6,893 nucleotides of DNA, from assembly GCA_937975745.1 (NCBI GenBank), contig CALJUK010000675.1:1-6893 (forward strand), written 5' to 3'. Below the pieces are notes generated by a model. The model did no database searches, was not told the DNA's origin, and saw only the letters and a list, made by a program, of their open reading frames with translations. The position numbers and the translations under genes are program-made. This DNA comes from an uncultured Planctomycetaceae bacterium (GTDB lineage Bacteria; Planctomycetota; Planctomycetia; Planctomycetales; Planctomycetaceae). Shown here piece after piece: positions 1-5,927 of this stretch; the first letter of the stretch is position 1; each line of letters opens with the position of its first letter.

Positions 1-33
1 GACTCGATTGCGGGTCACACCATTGGGATCGCG

Positions 34-615
34 ATGTCAGGCAATTCACCAATTCCGCCTGTAACTCGCTGGGTCGAAGAATATTACGGCCTGATCTACC
101 GGTACGCATACCGGTTGTCGGGCTCTCGGACCGACGCAGAGGATCTGACGCAACAGGCGTTCTTGAAGGCCCACGCGTCGCAGGATCAGCTTCGAAACCC
201 AGTGGCAGTCAAGAGTTGGCTCTGCACGATCGTTCGCAATACCTACTTGAAGACAATCCGTTCCGGTGGTGGTTCGCCGCCTGTCCTGCTCGATTCACTT
301 GCCGATCAGCCGGCGCCTCCTCCTCCCAATGCGGATATTGACGAAGAACTTCTACAGCAGGCGCTTTCCGAGTTGCCGGAAGAATTTCGGACTCCGATTG
401 TGCTGTACTACTTCGAGGAGTTCTCGTACCGGGAGATTGCCGACCAGATGCAGACTCCGTTGGGAACTGTCATGAGCCGACTCTCGCGGGCAAAACAGTT
501 TCTGCGCGATCGGCTCGGAACGCAATTGCTGGCTGAAGAAACTGATGTGGATGATTTATCGAGCAGCCTTCGGGCGAAGGAATTCATGACCGGGTCAGCA
601 GCAACGGGCCAGTAG
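34..615 (+). CDS. ECF-type RNA polymerase sigma factor (sigma-70 family)
   Basis: A 193-residue extracytoplasmic-function sigma factor that should direct RNA polymerase core to a dedicated promoter set. Region 2 spans about residues 15-80, with the typical DAEDLTQQAFLKA block (34-46) followed by the conserved W-L-x-x-I-x-R-N pattern (62-69). A flexible linker (about 80-102) carries four consecutive prolines (95-98). Region 4 spans about 104-160, with LPEEFR (114-119) and the helix-turn-helix YREIADQMQTPLGTVMSRLSRA (first residue 132). Length is normal for the family, with a tail of about 30 residues after region 4. The ATG at 34 is preceded by GGGA at 25-28, and only 33 upstream bases are visible, so the promoter cannot be assessed. 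The next gene on the same strand encodes a membrane zinc-finger anti-sigma factor, its likely inhibitor. The class is certain; the ECF subgroup and regulon are unknown. Confidence 0.95.
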   Translation: MSGNSPIPPVTRWVEEYYGLIYRYAYRLSGSRTDAEDLTQQAFLKAHASQDQLRNPVAVKSWLCTIVRNTYLKTIRSGGGSPPVLLDSLADQPAPPPPNADIDEELLQQALSELPEEFRTPIVLYYFEEFSYREIADQMQTPLGTVMSRLSRAKQFLRDRLGTQLLAEETDVDDLSSSLRAKEFMTGSAATGQ

Positions 616-650
616 CGAGGGCGAGCCAGACACGATCAGGCGCTCTCGAT

Positions 651-690
651 GCCGGGAAGACAGAGGACCGGCCGGGAAGACAGAGGACCG
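651..690 (+). repeat. Perfect 20-bp tandem duplication upstream of the anti-sigma gene
   Basis: Two identical adjacent copies of gccgggaagacagaggaccg, at 651-670 and 671-690, lie between the sigma factor stop (613-615) and the anti-sigma start (693). Each copy contains AGAGGA, a Shine-Dalgarno-like core (662-667 and 682-687). The repeat is seen directly. That it influences translation or varies in copy number is inference. Confidence 0.97.
682..687 (+). promoter_or_regulatory. Ribosome-binding site of the anti-sigma gene
   Basis: AGAGGA lies 5 bases before the ATG at 693 and 8 bases before the in-frame ATG at 696. The spacing to 696 is closer to the usual optimum. It belongs to the second copy of the 20-bp tandem repeat, so a second, distal AGAGGA sits exactly 20 bases upstream. 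Confidence 0.7.
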
Positions 691-692
691 CA

Positions 693-1589
693 ATGATGGA
701 CTGCCAGCGAGCCAGGCAGATTCTGGAATGGGACGACGAGGCGACATCGGCCGACGTGAAACGCTCGGGCGAAGCTCGAACTGCTGCGCCCGGGGAAGTG
801 TCTCTCGCCAAAGCCCATGTGACGTCCTGTCGGGACTGTGCAACGTCGCTCGCCCATGTGGTCGCGTGGGACAGGAAACTCGCTGCGGCGATTCGGCATG
901 TCCCTCTGCCAGTGGGTGGACAGGAACAGGTTCAATCGGCTGTTCAGGCCGCCGTTCAGGCCGAGAGGAATGCCAGCCCGAGTGGTGCGTCAACTGAGGC
1001 GGCCGAGGGAACACGGCGTGTGGTCGAAGCCGCTGGAAATAGCCCGCGGACGTCGCGGCGGACCATGTTGCGAGCGGCGGCCGTTGTGGCTGTTGCCGCA
1101 GCGGTTTGTGTTGCGGTTCCGTTGTGGCTGCTGCAAGGCGCAGCCAAGCCGACGGTCCAATTGGCCGACCTGCAGCAAGCGGTTCTGGTGACCGGCGGAC
1201 AACTTCCGGCGTTTGACGGCCCATTTGAGGCAATCTTGCCCAATTCGCAGTGGTCATCGAACTCGCGATTGGCGGTTTCCGGGCCGTACGGCCTGCCCAT
1301 CAAGACGGCGTCGGGAATATCACAGGGTGCTGTCTACTCGGTTCGGTTGCACGTGTCGGAACAGCATCGTGTGGCCGGCCTGCTGGTCGTCATCCCGCGC
1401 GGGACACTGGTGGACCCGCCCGTGCAAGCCGGGTTTGACCCCGGTTCGGTGACCTATCTGGGGAATGCGACCCGACGTCTGGCCTGCGTCAGTTGGTCGG
1501 AGGGCCACCTGGTCTACCTGTGTGCCATCGCGGGCAGCGCGAATGACATTGAATCGCTGGCCATGGCTGTCATGCCTCGCGCCGCATGA
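693..1589 (+). CDS. ZAS-type transmembrane anti-sigma factor
   Basis: A 298-residue single-pass membrane protein that should bind the upstream sigma factor in the cytoplasm and release it on an envelope signal. The N-terminal domain has Cys4 and the zinc-binding anti-sigma signature H42-x3-C46-x2-C49. A low-complexity linker rich in Ala, Gln and Ser (about 76-118) leads to a basic stop (RRT, 122-124) and one hydrophobic helix (about 126-148). The remaining 150 or so residues should be periplasmic and match no sensor fold I recognise; two cysteines (265 and 277) could form a disulfide. The start is ATG at 693 or the adjacent ATG at 696; the frame is open upstream but has no start codon there. 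It lies 77 bases after the sigma gene on the same strand, the usual sigma/anti-sigma order, so co-transcription is likely. The role is inferred from the zinc motif, topology and neighbour. Confidence 0.85.
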   Translation: MMDCQRARQILEWDDEATSADVKRSGEARTAAPGEVSLAKAHVTSCRDCATSLAHVVAWDRKLAAAIRHVPLPVGGQEQVQSAVQAAVQAERNASPSGASTEAAEGTRRVVEAAGNSPRTSRRTMLRAAAVVAVAAAVCVAVPLWLLQGAAKPTVQLADLQQAVLVTGGQLPAFDGPFEAILPNSQWSSNSRLAVSGPYGLPIKTASGISQGAVYSVRLHVSEQHRVAGLLVVIPRGTLVDPPVQAGFDPGSVTYLGNATRRLACVSWSEGHLVYLCAIAGSANDIESLAMAVMPRAA

Positions 1590-1863
1590 GACTCGCCGTG
1601 GCAGAGGCCCCCTCGCTTATACCCCAGTAACTTCCCGCATACTGGATGCAGAAAACCGCCTTCGCGGCATGATGTCGGCGTGTGACAGCGCCTGCGCGTG
1701 CATACGGCCTGCCGGACCGGTTCCGGCCTGGCGTCGTCGTCGGCCGGGATGGCTTCTTCCTGCCGCACGGGGCTCTGCCCATCTTGGTCCGGTCCATCCC
1801 GACAATTGGAGCGTGCCGCGCTGACAGATAGCGGCTTCTGGCGTGTCTGCGCGAAATCGGATT
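1590..1863. other. Convergent intergenic region, no gene recognised
   Basis: This 274-base gap separates the stops of the anti-sigma gene (+) and sppA (-). Open frames cross it on both strands, but none has family-like sequence or a good start. It holds small GC-rich hairpins: stem gccgga/tccggc at 1711-1716 and 1722-1727, and stem gccgc/gcggc at 1815-1819 and 1831-1835. Neither is followed by a T-tract. Confidence 0.6.
1652..1668 (-). terminator. Possible weak intrinsic terminator downstream of sppA
   Basis: Read on the minus strand, this is CCGC-GAAG-GCGG followed directly by TTTT (bases 1667 down to 1652), with a possible extra G-T pair at the base of the stem. The stem is only 4-5 bp and lies about 200 bases past the sppA stop, so the call is tentative. 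Confidence 0.22.
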
Positions 1864-2901
1864 CTACGGTAGCGTGGGGAGCTCCGAGCAGAGATACATG
1901 GCTTTGGGGACGGTCAATTCGAGGAGTTGCTGCCACTGATGGGACAAGTTCGAGCTCTTCGCGGAGCTGGCGAGGATTTCCATGAAGCTGCTGGGGAATG
2001 AGTACTTCACCACACGCGCCTTCGCGAGTCCCAGTTCTTCCTGCAGTGCAGCGATGGCATCCTCTTTGTAGCCCACTTTGTCGACCATACCCAGTTTCAA
2101 TGCGCCGTCGGCCGTATAGACCTGACCGGTTGCCAATGCGCGGACCTTCGCGTCATCGAGCTTTTCGCGGTTGTCGGCAATCACCTTGACGAACCGGTCA
2201 AACGAATCGTCGATGATGGCTTTCCAGATCGCTGTCTCGTCCGGCGTCATCGGGCGAAACGGGCTGAGGGCGTCTTTGTACGGTCCCGTGACCAATGGGT
2301 CGGACTGAATTCCCACCTTCTCCGCCAGTCCGGACGCGTCGAAGCGGGGAATAATCACGCCGATCGAGCCGGTCCAGGTGGTGGGCTCGACGTAGATCAC
2401 GCTTTTGGGGCCCGCTCCCATGGCCACGTAGTAGCCTCCTGATGCGGCAATCCGCTGCATCGAGACGGCCATTGGCTTCTTTTCGCGGAGCAATTGCAGC
2501 TCGTGATAGATGCGGTGACTGTCTGCCACAAGGCCCCCGGGGCTGTCGATCACCAGGACGACACCTTTCACGTTGTCGTCTTCCTTCGCTTGGCGGATGG
2601 CCTTGACCGCCTGTTCTGTATACGGAGGCATGATGGTCGCGGTGATTTCAATGAGCGCGATCTTGTCGCCTGCTTCTCTGTCGCCCGAGTCGAATTTTTC
2701 GTGCGGTGGCTCGGCGGACTGGAAGTACTGCTCGTACTGCACCTGAAGTGTAAAGTTGTACATTACTGAAAATGCCAGCGCCACCAGCAGCAGTCGTGTC
2801 CACAACGACTTCCTGCGGGGAGGGGGAGGCGGAGGCAGGTAGGCCGGGGGACGTGGAGGGGCGTCAGCTTGCTGATCTGGCTGCGAATGGTCGGTCGTCA
2901 T
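1864..2901 (-). CDS. sppA: Signal peptide peptidase SppA, S49 family
   Basis: A 345-residue membrane-anchored serine protease expected to degrade leftover signal peptides or other membrane peptides. A proline-rich cytoplasmic tail (1-30, with six consecutive prolines at 23-28) precedes one membrane anchor (about 33-52). The protease domain shows IDSPGG (118-123), the IAASGGYY block with probable nucleophile Ser154, TGSIGVI (177-183), and probable general base Lys209 in PYKDALSPFRPMT. This is the Ser-Lys dyad arrangement of short bacterial SppA proteins such as that of Bacillus subtilis, so it is a single-domain form, not the duplicated E. coli type. The ATG at 2899-2901 lacks a convincing Shine-Dalgarno sequence, but the next in-frame Met (47) would cut into the anchor. 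It is divergent from the YHS protein gene and convergent with the anti-sigma gene, so it is probably monocistronic. Confidence 0.93.
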   Translation of the reverse strand: MTTDHSQPDQQADAPPRPPAYLPPPPPPRRKSLWTRLLLVALAFSVMYNFTLQVQYEQYFQSAEPPHEKFDSGDREAGDKIALIEITATIMPPYTEQAVKAIRQAKEDDNVKGVVLVIDSPGGLVADSHRIYHELQLLREKKPMAVSMQRIAASGGYYVAMGAGPKSVIYVEPTTWTGSIGVIIPRFDASGLAEKVGIQSDPLVTGPYKDALSPFRPMTPDETAIWKAIIDDSFDRFVKVIADNREKLDDAKVRALATGQVYTADGALKLGMVDKVGYKEDAIAALQEELGLAKARVVKYSFPSSFMEILASSAKSSNLSHQWQQLLELTVPKAMYLCSELPTLP

Positions 2902-2903
2902 CG

Positions 2904-2930
2904 TAGGTGGATCGCTCGAATGTTAGGTGG
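2904..2930 (+). repeat. Short direct repeat TAGGTGG, 20-base period
   Basis: TAGGTGG occurs at 2904-2910 and 2924-2930, exactly 20 bases apart, immediately upstream of sppA. It could be an operator on one face of the helix, or Shine-Dalgarno-like sequence for in-frame plus-strand ATGs at 2920 and 2944. Chance is also possible for a 7-mer. Confidence 0.35.
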
Positions 2931-3220
2931 GGTGAAATTCGTAATGTGGAGTGTTTGTTCCGGTCGTGCGGGTCCAGCGCATCGTCCAGCCAGATTCGGA
3001 GACAAAACCAGCACAGCCGTCAAAATCCCGGTCAAACCGGCGTCGATACATGGAGTATGCGTGACGATTCTTCGCATCGTGTCGAAGATTCGCCACGAAC
3101 ACATGAATCGCATTATCCGAGATGGGACGAGAAGACTCAACCGCAGGCACATCCCAGCCAGGTGGACCGGTGGACTGCAACTCGACACGGACGCCGCAGG
3201 CAGACTCCCGCCAGTCATGA

Positions 3221-3224
3221 GGAG
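3221..3224 (+). promoter_or_regulatory. Ribosome-binding site that favours the start at 3235
   Basis: GGAG ends 10 bases before the ATG at 3235-3237. That ATG begins a textbook Sec signal peptide. The site helps to choose 3235 over the in-frame ATG at 3217 and over starts further upstream. Confidence 0.5.
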
Positions 3225-3234
3225 ATTACTGGAA

Positions 3235-4839
3235 ATGAAATCGAGATCGGGCTTCTACGCGGGGGCATGGCTCCTGACAGCAGCGACAGGACTGATGATG
3301 ACCCAGTCCGTTTCGCTGTGGGCACAATTGGATTCGTCGGCGAACAACGCGGACTCCAGTCGGGGTTCGGGTTCGCCCACTGCCATTGCCGATCAGGCCA
3401 ACTCACCGTTGCAAACAGCAGTCCAGCGAGAGCTGGACGCAATATATGCCAGCAAGGGATTGCAGGCGCCGACAATGACGCTTAAAGCGGCCACCGAACA
3501 GGTGAAAGCCGGTTCGGCAGGGCAAGTGTCATCGGCGCCAGTGCACAGCTACACGGTGTTGGATCGAATCAAGGGTTCGTTGGGAATCAAACCGCGAGCT
3601 GCGACCAACGGGAGGCGTCACCAGCTGGCGGCCGCCAAGAGCGGTGTCGAACACGCTGGATTGCAGACCACGCCGGCACCCAGTCCGTACGACGGATCGC
3701 CGGTTCCCAGTGTTCGTCCCAGCGATGTTGAGCAAAAATTGGCTGAGCTTTACGCTCGTGACGGCCGGCAGATGCCTTCGATGCAACTGAAGGAAGCCGC
3801 ACCGAAGACGGCAGCTCCGCAACCGCAGGAGATGATGGCGGCCCAGAAACGGTCGTGGTATCAGTCGATTGATTTGCCGTCGATGCCGGAATTCAGACGG
3901 CCGACCATGCCGCAGTTCGAGATGCCGGAGTTCGACATGCCTTCGCTGCCGAAGGTCTCACTTCCGTCTGTCTCCAAGTTGCCCAAGCCGAACTTTTCCG
4001 AAATCGAGATGCCAACTCTGCCGCACGTGTCGGTCCCGTCCATCTCAGACACGTTCGAGGAACTGGCCGAGCGCGTTCCGCATCGTTCGACAAGCACACG
4101 GTTGAAGCCCGCCGCCCCGAGTTCTCAGTTGGCCGGTCGTCTGCCGCGTGGTTTGCCGCAAAAATTCACTCCCTCGAAGACCAAGGCGGAACAGAAGCCA
4201 GCCGCTCTGCCGCCGGCACCTCAGCCCGCCCCCAGCCAAATTGCGAAGGCGGCTCCCACTGGCAAGCCCATCCCGGCTGCTGCCCCGGAAGCCAAAGTCA
4301 CTGCCCCGAAGGTCAAAGCGGTGACTCAGGTGTCTGCCGTCGACGCGACTGCTACACCGACCCCGGCTCCGGCCCAGGCCAAGAAGCCCGTCCAGGTCGC
4401 CAAGGTCGAACTTCCAGTTGCTCAACCGAGCGAACCGGCCCTTCCGGAACGAGCCCCGGCCGCCGAGCCGCAGAAGCTCGATCCGCAGATGGCCCGCATC
4501 CTGGCTCGCGGCGACTTGCCGGGCCTGAAGGGTTTCTGCCCGGTGACGATTCGCGACGAGCGGAGATTGGCCGACGCCAGCAACGAATTTAAGTCCTTCC
4601 ACGACGGCCAGGTCTACAGCTTTGCCTCAGCCGAAGCGAAGCTCAAGTTCGACCAGTCGCCCGAATTGTATGTCCCGATGGCAGGCGGTCAGGATGTTGT
4701 CCTGCTCTCCGAGAACATCCAAAGGGACGGCAGCCTGGATCACGCGGTCTGGTTCCGCGATCGCCTGTATATGTTCAGCACAGCTGAGAACAAGGCTGCA
4801 TTCATTCAAGAGCCTTCCTCCTTTGTGACGGCTGAATAG
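3235..4839 (+). CDS. Secreted proline-rich protein with C-terminal YHS-like domain
   Basis: A predicted 534-residue exported protein of unknown role. Residues 1-30 form a Sec signal peptide: basic MKSR, a hydrophobic stretch, and probable cleavage after LWA. Residues 63-86 and 165-188 are two copies of one motif (V-x3-L-x3-YA-x2-G-x-Q-x-P-x-M-x-LK). Residues 211-272 are rich in Met-Pro and Leu-Pro steps, such as TMPQF, EMPEF and DMPSL. Residues 321-415 form an Ala-Pro-Lys linker. Residues about 430-485 resemble a YHS domain (GFCPVTI with Cys435, then VYSFASAEAKLKF), a fold linked in some proteins to metal binding. Residues 507-531 repeat the second half of that domain. There is no lipobox cysteine. 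The start at 3235 is chosen for the signal peptide and GGAG site; an earlier start cannot be ruled out. A strong terminator 70 bases after the stop suggests a single-gene transcript. Confidence 0.8.
   Translation: MKSRSGFYAGAWLLTAATGLMMTQSVSLWAQLDSSANNADSSRGSGSPTAIADQANSPLQTAVQRELDAIYASKGLQAPTMTLKAATEQVKAGSAGQVSSAPVHSYTVLDRIKGSLGIKPRAATNGRRHQLAAAKSGVEHAGLQTTPAPSPYDGSPVPSVRPSDVEQKLAELYARDGRQMPSMQLKEAAPKTAAPQPQEMMAAQKRSWYQSIDLPSMPEFRRPTMPQFEMPEFDMPSLPKVSLPSVSKLPKPNFSEIEMPTLPHVSVPSISDTFEELAERVPHRSTSTRLKPAAPSSQLAGRLPRGLPQKFTPSKTKAEQKPAALPPAPQPAPSQIAKAAPTGKPIPAAAPEAKVTAPKVKAVTQVSAVDATATPTPAPAQAKKPVQVAKVELPVAQPSEPALPERAPAAEPQKLDPQMARILARGDLPGLKGFCPVTIRDERRLADASNEFKSFHDGQVYSFASAEAKLKFDQSPELYVPMAGGQDVVLLSENIQRDGSLDHAVWFRDRLYMFSTAENKAAFIQEPSSFVTAE
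3421..3492 (+). repeat. Internal protein repeat, copy 1 (residues 63-86)
   Basis: This encodes VQRELDAIYASKGLQAPTM followed by TLKAA. Against copy 2 the two are aligned without gaps and agree at 11 of 24 positions, including L5, Y9, A10, G13, Q15, P17, M19, L21 and K22. The short amphipathic helix followed by a Pro-Met-Leu-Lys segment suggests a duplicated binding or docking motif; its function is unknown. Confidence 0.75.
3727..3798 (+). repeat. Internal protein repeat, copy 2 (residues 165-188)
   Basis: This encodes VEQKLAELYARDGRQMPSM followed by QLKEA. It lies 102 residues after copy 1 in the same protein. Conservation is visible at protein level only, so the duplication is old or under selection for the motif. 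Confidence 0.75.
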
Positions 4840-4911
4840 TTGAGTCATTCCGACCGGCTGTCGCTCCGACAGTTGGAAACGCCCGCTCTCGTTGTCGATT
4901 CCCAGTAGCAG

Positions 4912-4957
4912 CAACCCTCGTCGGACGCCCGCACGTCTGACGGGGGTTGTCTGTTTT
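4912..4957 (+). terminator. Strong intrinsic terminator of the YHS protein gene
   Basis: A 16-bp uninterrupted stem pairs 4912-4927 with 4934-4949 and has two G-T wobbles (4918/4943 and 4923/4938). The loop is the six-base cccgca (4928-4933), followed by CTGTTTT (4951-4957). It lies about 70 bases after the stop at 4839. The minus-strand side has no T-tract, so it should act mainly on plus-strand transcripts and keep them from running into hpnD in the antisense direction. Confidence 0.88.
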
Positions 4958-4996
4958 CAGTGGGCGGGTTTCAGGCGATCTGCTGGGCCTGGTGGT

Positions 4997-5881
4997 TTAT
5001 TGTCCGGTCGAAACCAGACGACTGTGACGCCACAGGCTTTGTACGGGGATCATCATCTTCCGCCAGCGGGAGAGCTTCACCCGGCGGCTATAGACGTCGT
5101 AGTTCCGTCGTTTGATTTCGCGCAGCAGCCCACCGTACAGCCGGAGCATCGCATCGAAGACCGCATGGCTGCCCGGATCGAGGTTCTCGAACAGTTCGGC
5201 CGCTTGCCGAAAACACGACTCGGCCCTTGCCACTTCGAATGCCATCAGCCGGCCGAACCGCTCGTCGCGACAACCAAGGCGGATGTCGTTGGCCGTGTAG
5301 TCGAACTGCCGCAGATCCTCTGCAGGCAGGTAGACCCGCCCCCGCGCAGCATCTTCCTGCAGATCCCGAAGGATGTTTGTCAGTTGGAACGCCAGACCGC
5401 AGTCAACACTCCGCTGACGGATCTGCATTGGATCGCCCCGAACGCCCCAAATCTGCACGCAGCATAGTCCGACGACACCTGCCACCAGGTAGCAGTACCG
5501 TTGTAAATCGTCGAACGTTTCGAACCGGACGGCCTCCAGATCAGACTCGATTCCGTCGAGCACGGCGAAGAGATGTTCGGGTGGAATGCGATACCGCGTC
5601 ACCGTGTCGATCAATGCCGGAAAAACCGGATGTCCGTCCGTCTGTCCGGCCAATGCGTTCGTCAGGCTGGCTCGCCAGTCGGCCAGAAGCTGGCGGCGTT
5701 CCGCGGGGGGCCAGTCGCCATCGTCTCCCAGATCGTCCGAAACTCGCAGGAAGGCGTACAACGCACACATCGCGCGATGTTTGGGCCGGGGGAGCGTGTA
5801 AAAGGCGTAATAGAAATTGTGCGCCGTCTGCCGCGATAGCCGGCATGCATACGCATACGAAGCTTCGAGCGGGTCACTCAC
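4997..5881 (-). CDS. hpnD: Presqualene diphosphate synthase HpnD
   Basis: A 294-residue class I trans-isoprenyl diphosphate synthase of the squalene/phytoene synthase family. In the HpnCDE route HpnD condenses two farnesyl diphosphates head to head into presqualene diphosphate. Visible features are HNFYYAF (21-27), the first Asp motif DDLGDD (49-54, D49-x3-D53), the second Asp motif RDLQED (172-177, D173-x3-D177) inside NILRDLQEDAARGRVYLP, and a basic C terminus. Both Asp motifs, which bind the Mg-diphosphate, are intact, and length is normal. The start is GTG at 5879-5881, with AAGG 9 bases upstream. It is the second gene of a pair with hpnC, 46 bases behind it on the same strand. Phytoene synthase (CrtB) is an alternative reading of the fold, but the hpnC neighbour favours HpnD. 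Confidence 0.85.
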   Translation of the reverse strand: MSDPLEASYAYACRLSRQTAHNFYYAFYTLPRPKHRAMCALYAFLRVSDDLGDDGDWPPAERRQLLADWRASLTNALAGQTDGHPVFPALIDTVTRYRIPPEHLFAVLDGIESDLEAVRFETFDDLQRYCYLVAGVVGLCCVQIWGVRGDPMQIRQRSVDCGLAFQLTNILRDLQEDAARGRVYLPAEDLRQFDYTANDIRLGCRDERFGRLMAFEVARAESCFRQAAELFENLDPGSHAVFDAMLRLYGGLLREIKRRNYDVYSRRVKLSRWRKMMIPVQSLWRHSRLVSTGQ

Positions 5882-5890
5882 GCCTCGGCA

Positions 5891-5894
5891 CCTT
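5891..5894 (-). promoter_or_regulatory. Ribosome-binding site of hpnD
   Basis: On the minus strand AAGG precedes the GTG start at 5881 by 9 bases, within the 46-base gap after hpnC. It supports the GTG start, since no upstream in-frame ATG is available and family members begin at about this point. Confidence 0.55.
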
Positions 5895-5927
5895 GCGGGA
5901 AAGTAGAAGAATTGGCCTGAACTCTGG

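Larger units (their letters stand above)
2902..3234. other. Divergent intergenic region between sppA and the YHS protein gene
   Basis: This 333-base region should hold the promoters of both flanking genes, but I cannot point to a convincing -35/-10 pair on either strand. The plus-strand frame of the downstream gene stays open through the whole region and overlaps the sppA start. I treat that as non-coding because the implied peptide is Arg-rich, has no family-like pattern and uses AGA, AGG, ATA and TTA codons freely, unlike the body of the gene. A heptamer TAGGTGG occurs twice close to the sppA start. Confidence 0.6.

Noticed and set aside
595..1257. 220-residue minus-strand open frame opposite the anti-sigma gene
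   Set aside because: Pro/Arg/Ser-rich sequence without any family pattern, antisense to a gene with a clear zinc motif and membrane helix.
1514..1936. 140-residue minus-strand open frame over the anti-sigma/sppA convergent gap
   Set aside because: It overlaps the 3' ends of both real genes, has no good ribosome-binding site and shows no recognisable protein pattern.
2869..3234. N-terminal extension of the YHS protein gene back to 2869
   Set aside because: It would overlap the start of sppA on the other strand, encodes an Arg-rich stretch with codon use unlike the rest of the gene, and would bury a clear signal peptide at internal position 123.
4045..4602. 185-residue minus-strand open frame inside the YHS protein gene
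   Set aside because: It is antisense to a well-supported gene, with Gly/Arg/Leu-rich low-complexity sequence, as expected for a shadow frame in GC-rich Ala-Pro-coding DNA.
4858..4872. Hairpin ctgtcg-ctc-cgacag just after the YHS gene stop
   Set aside because: The perfect 6-bp stem has a tight three-base loop and no T-tract; the real terminator is the 16-bp stem at 4912-4957.
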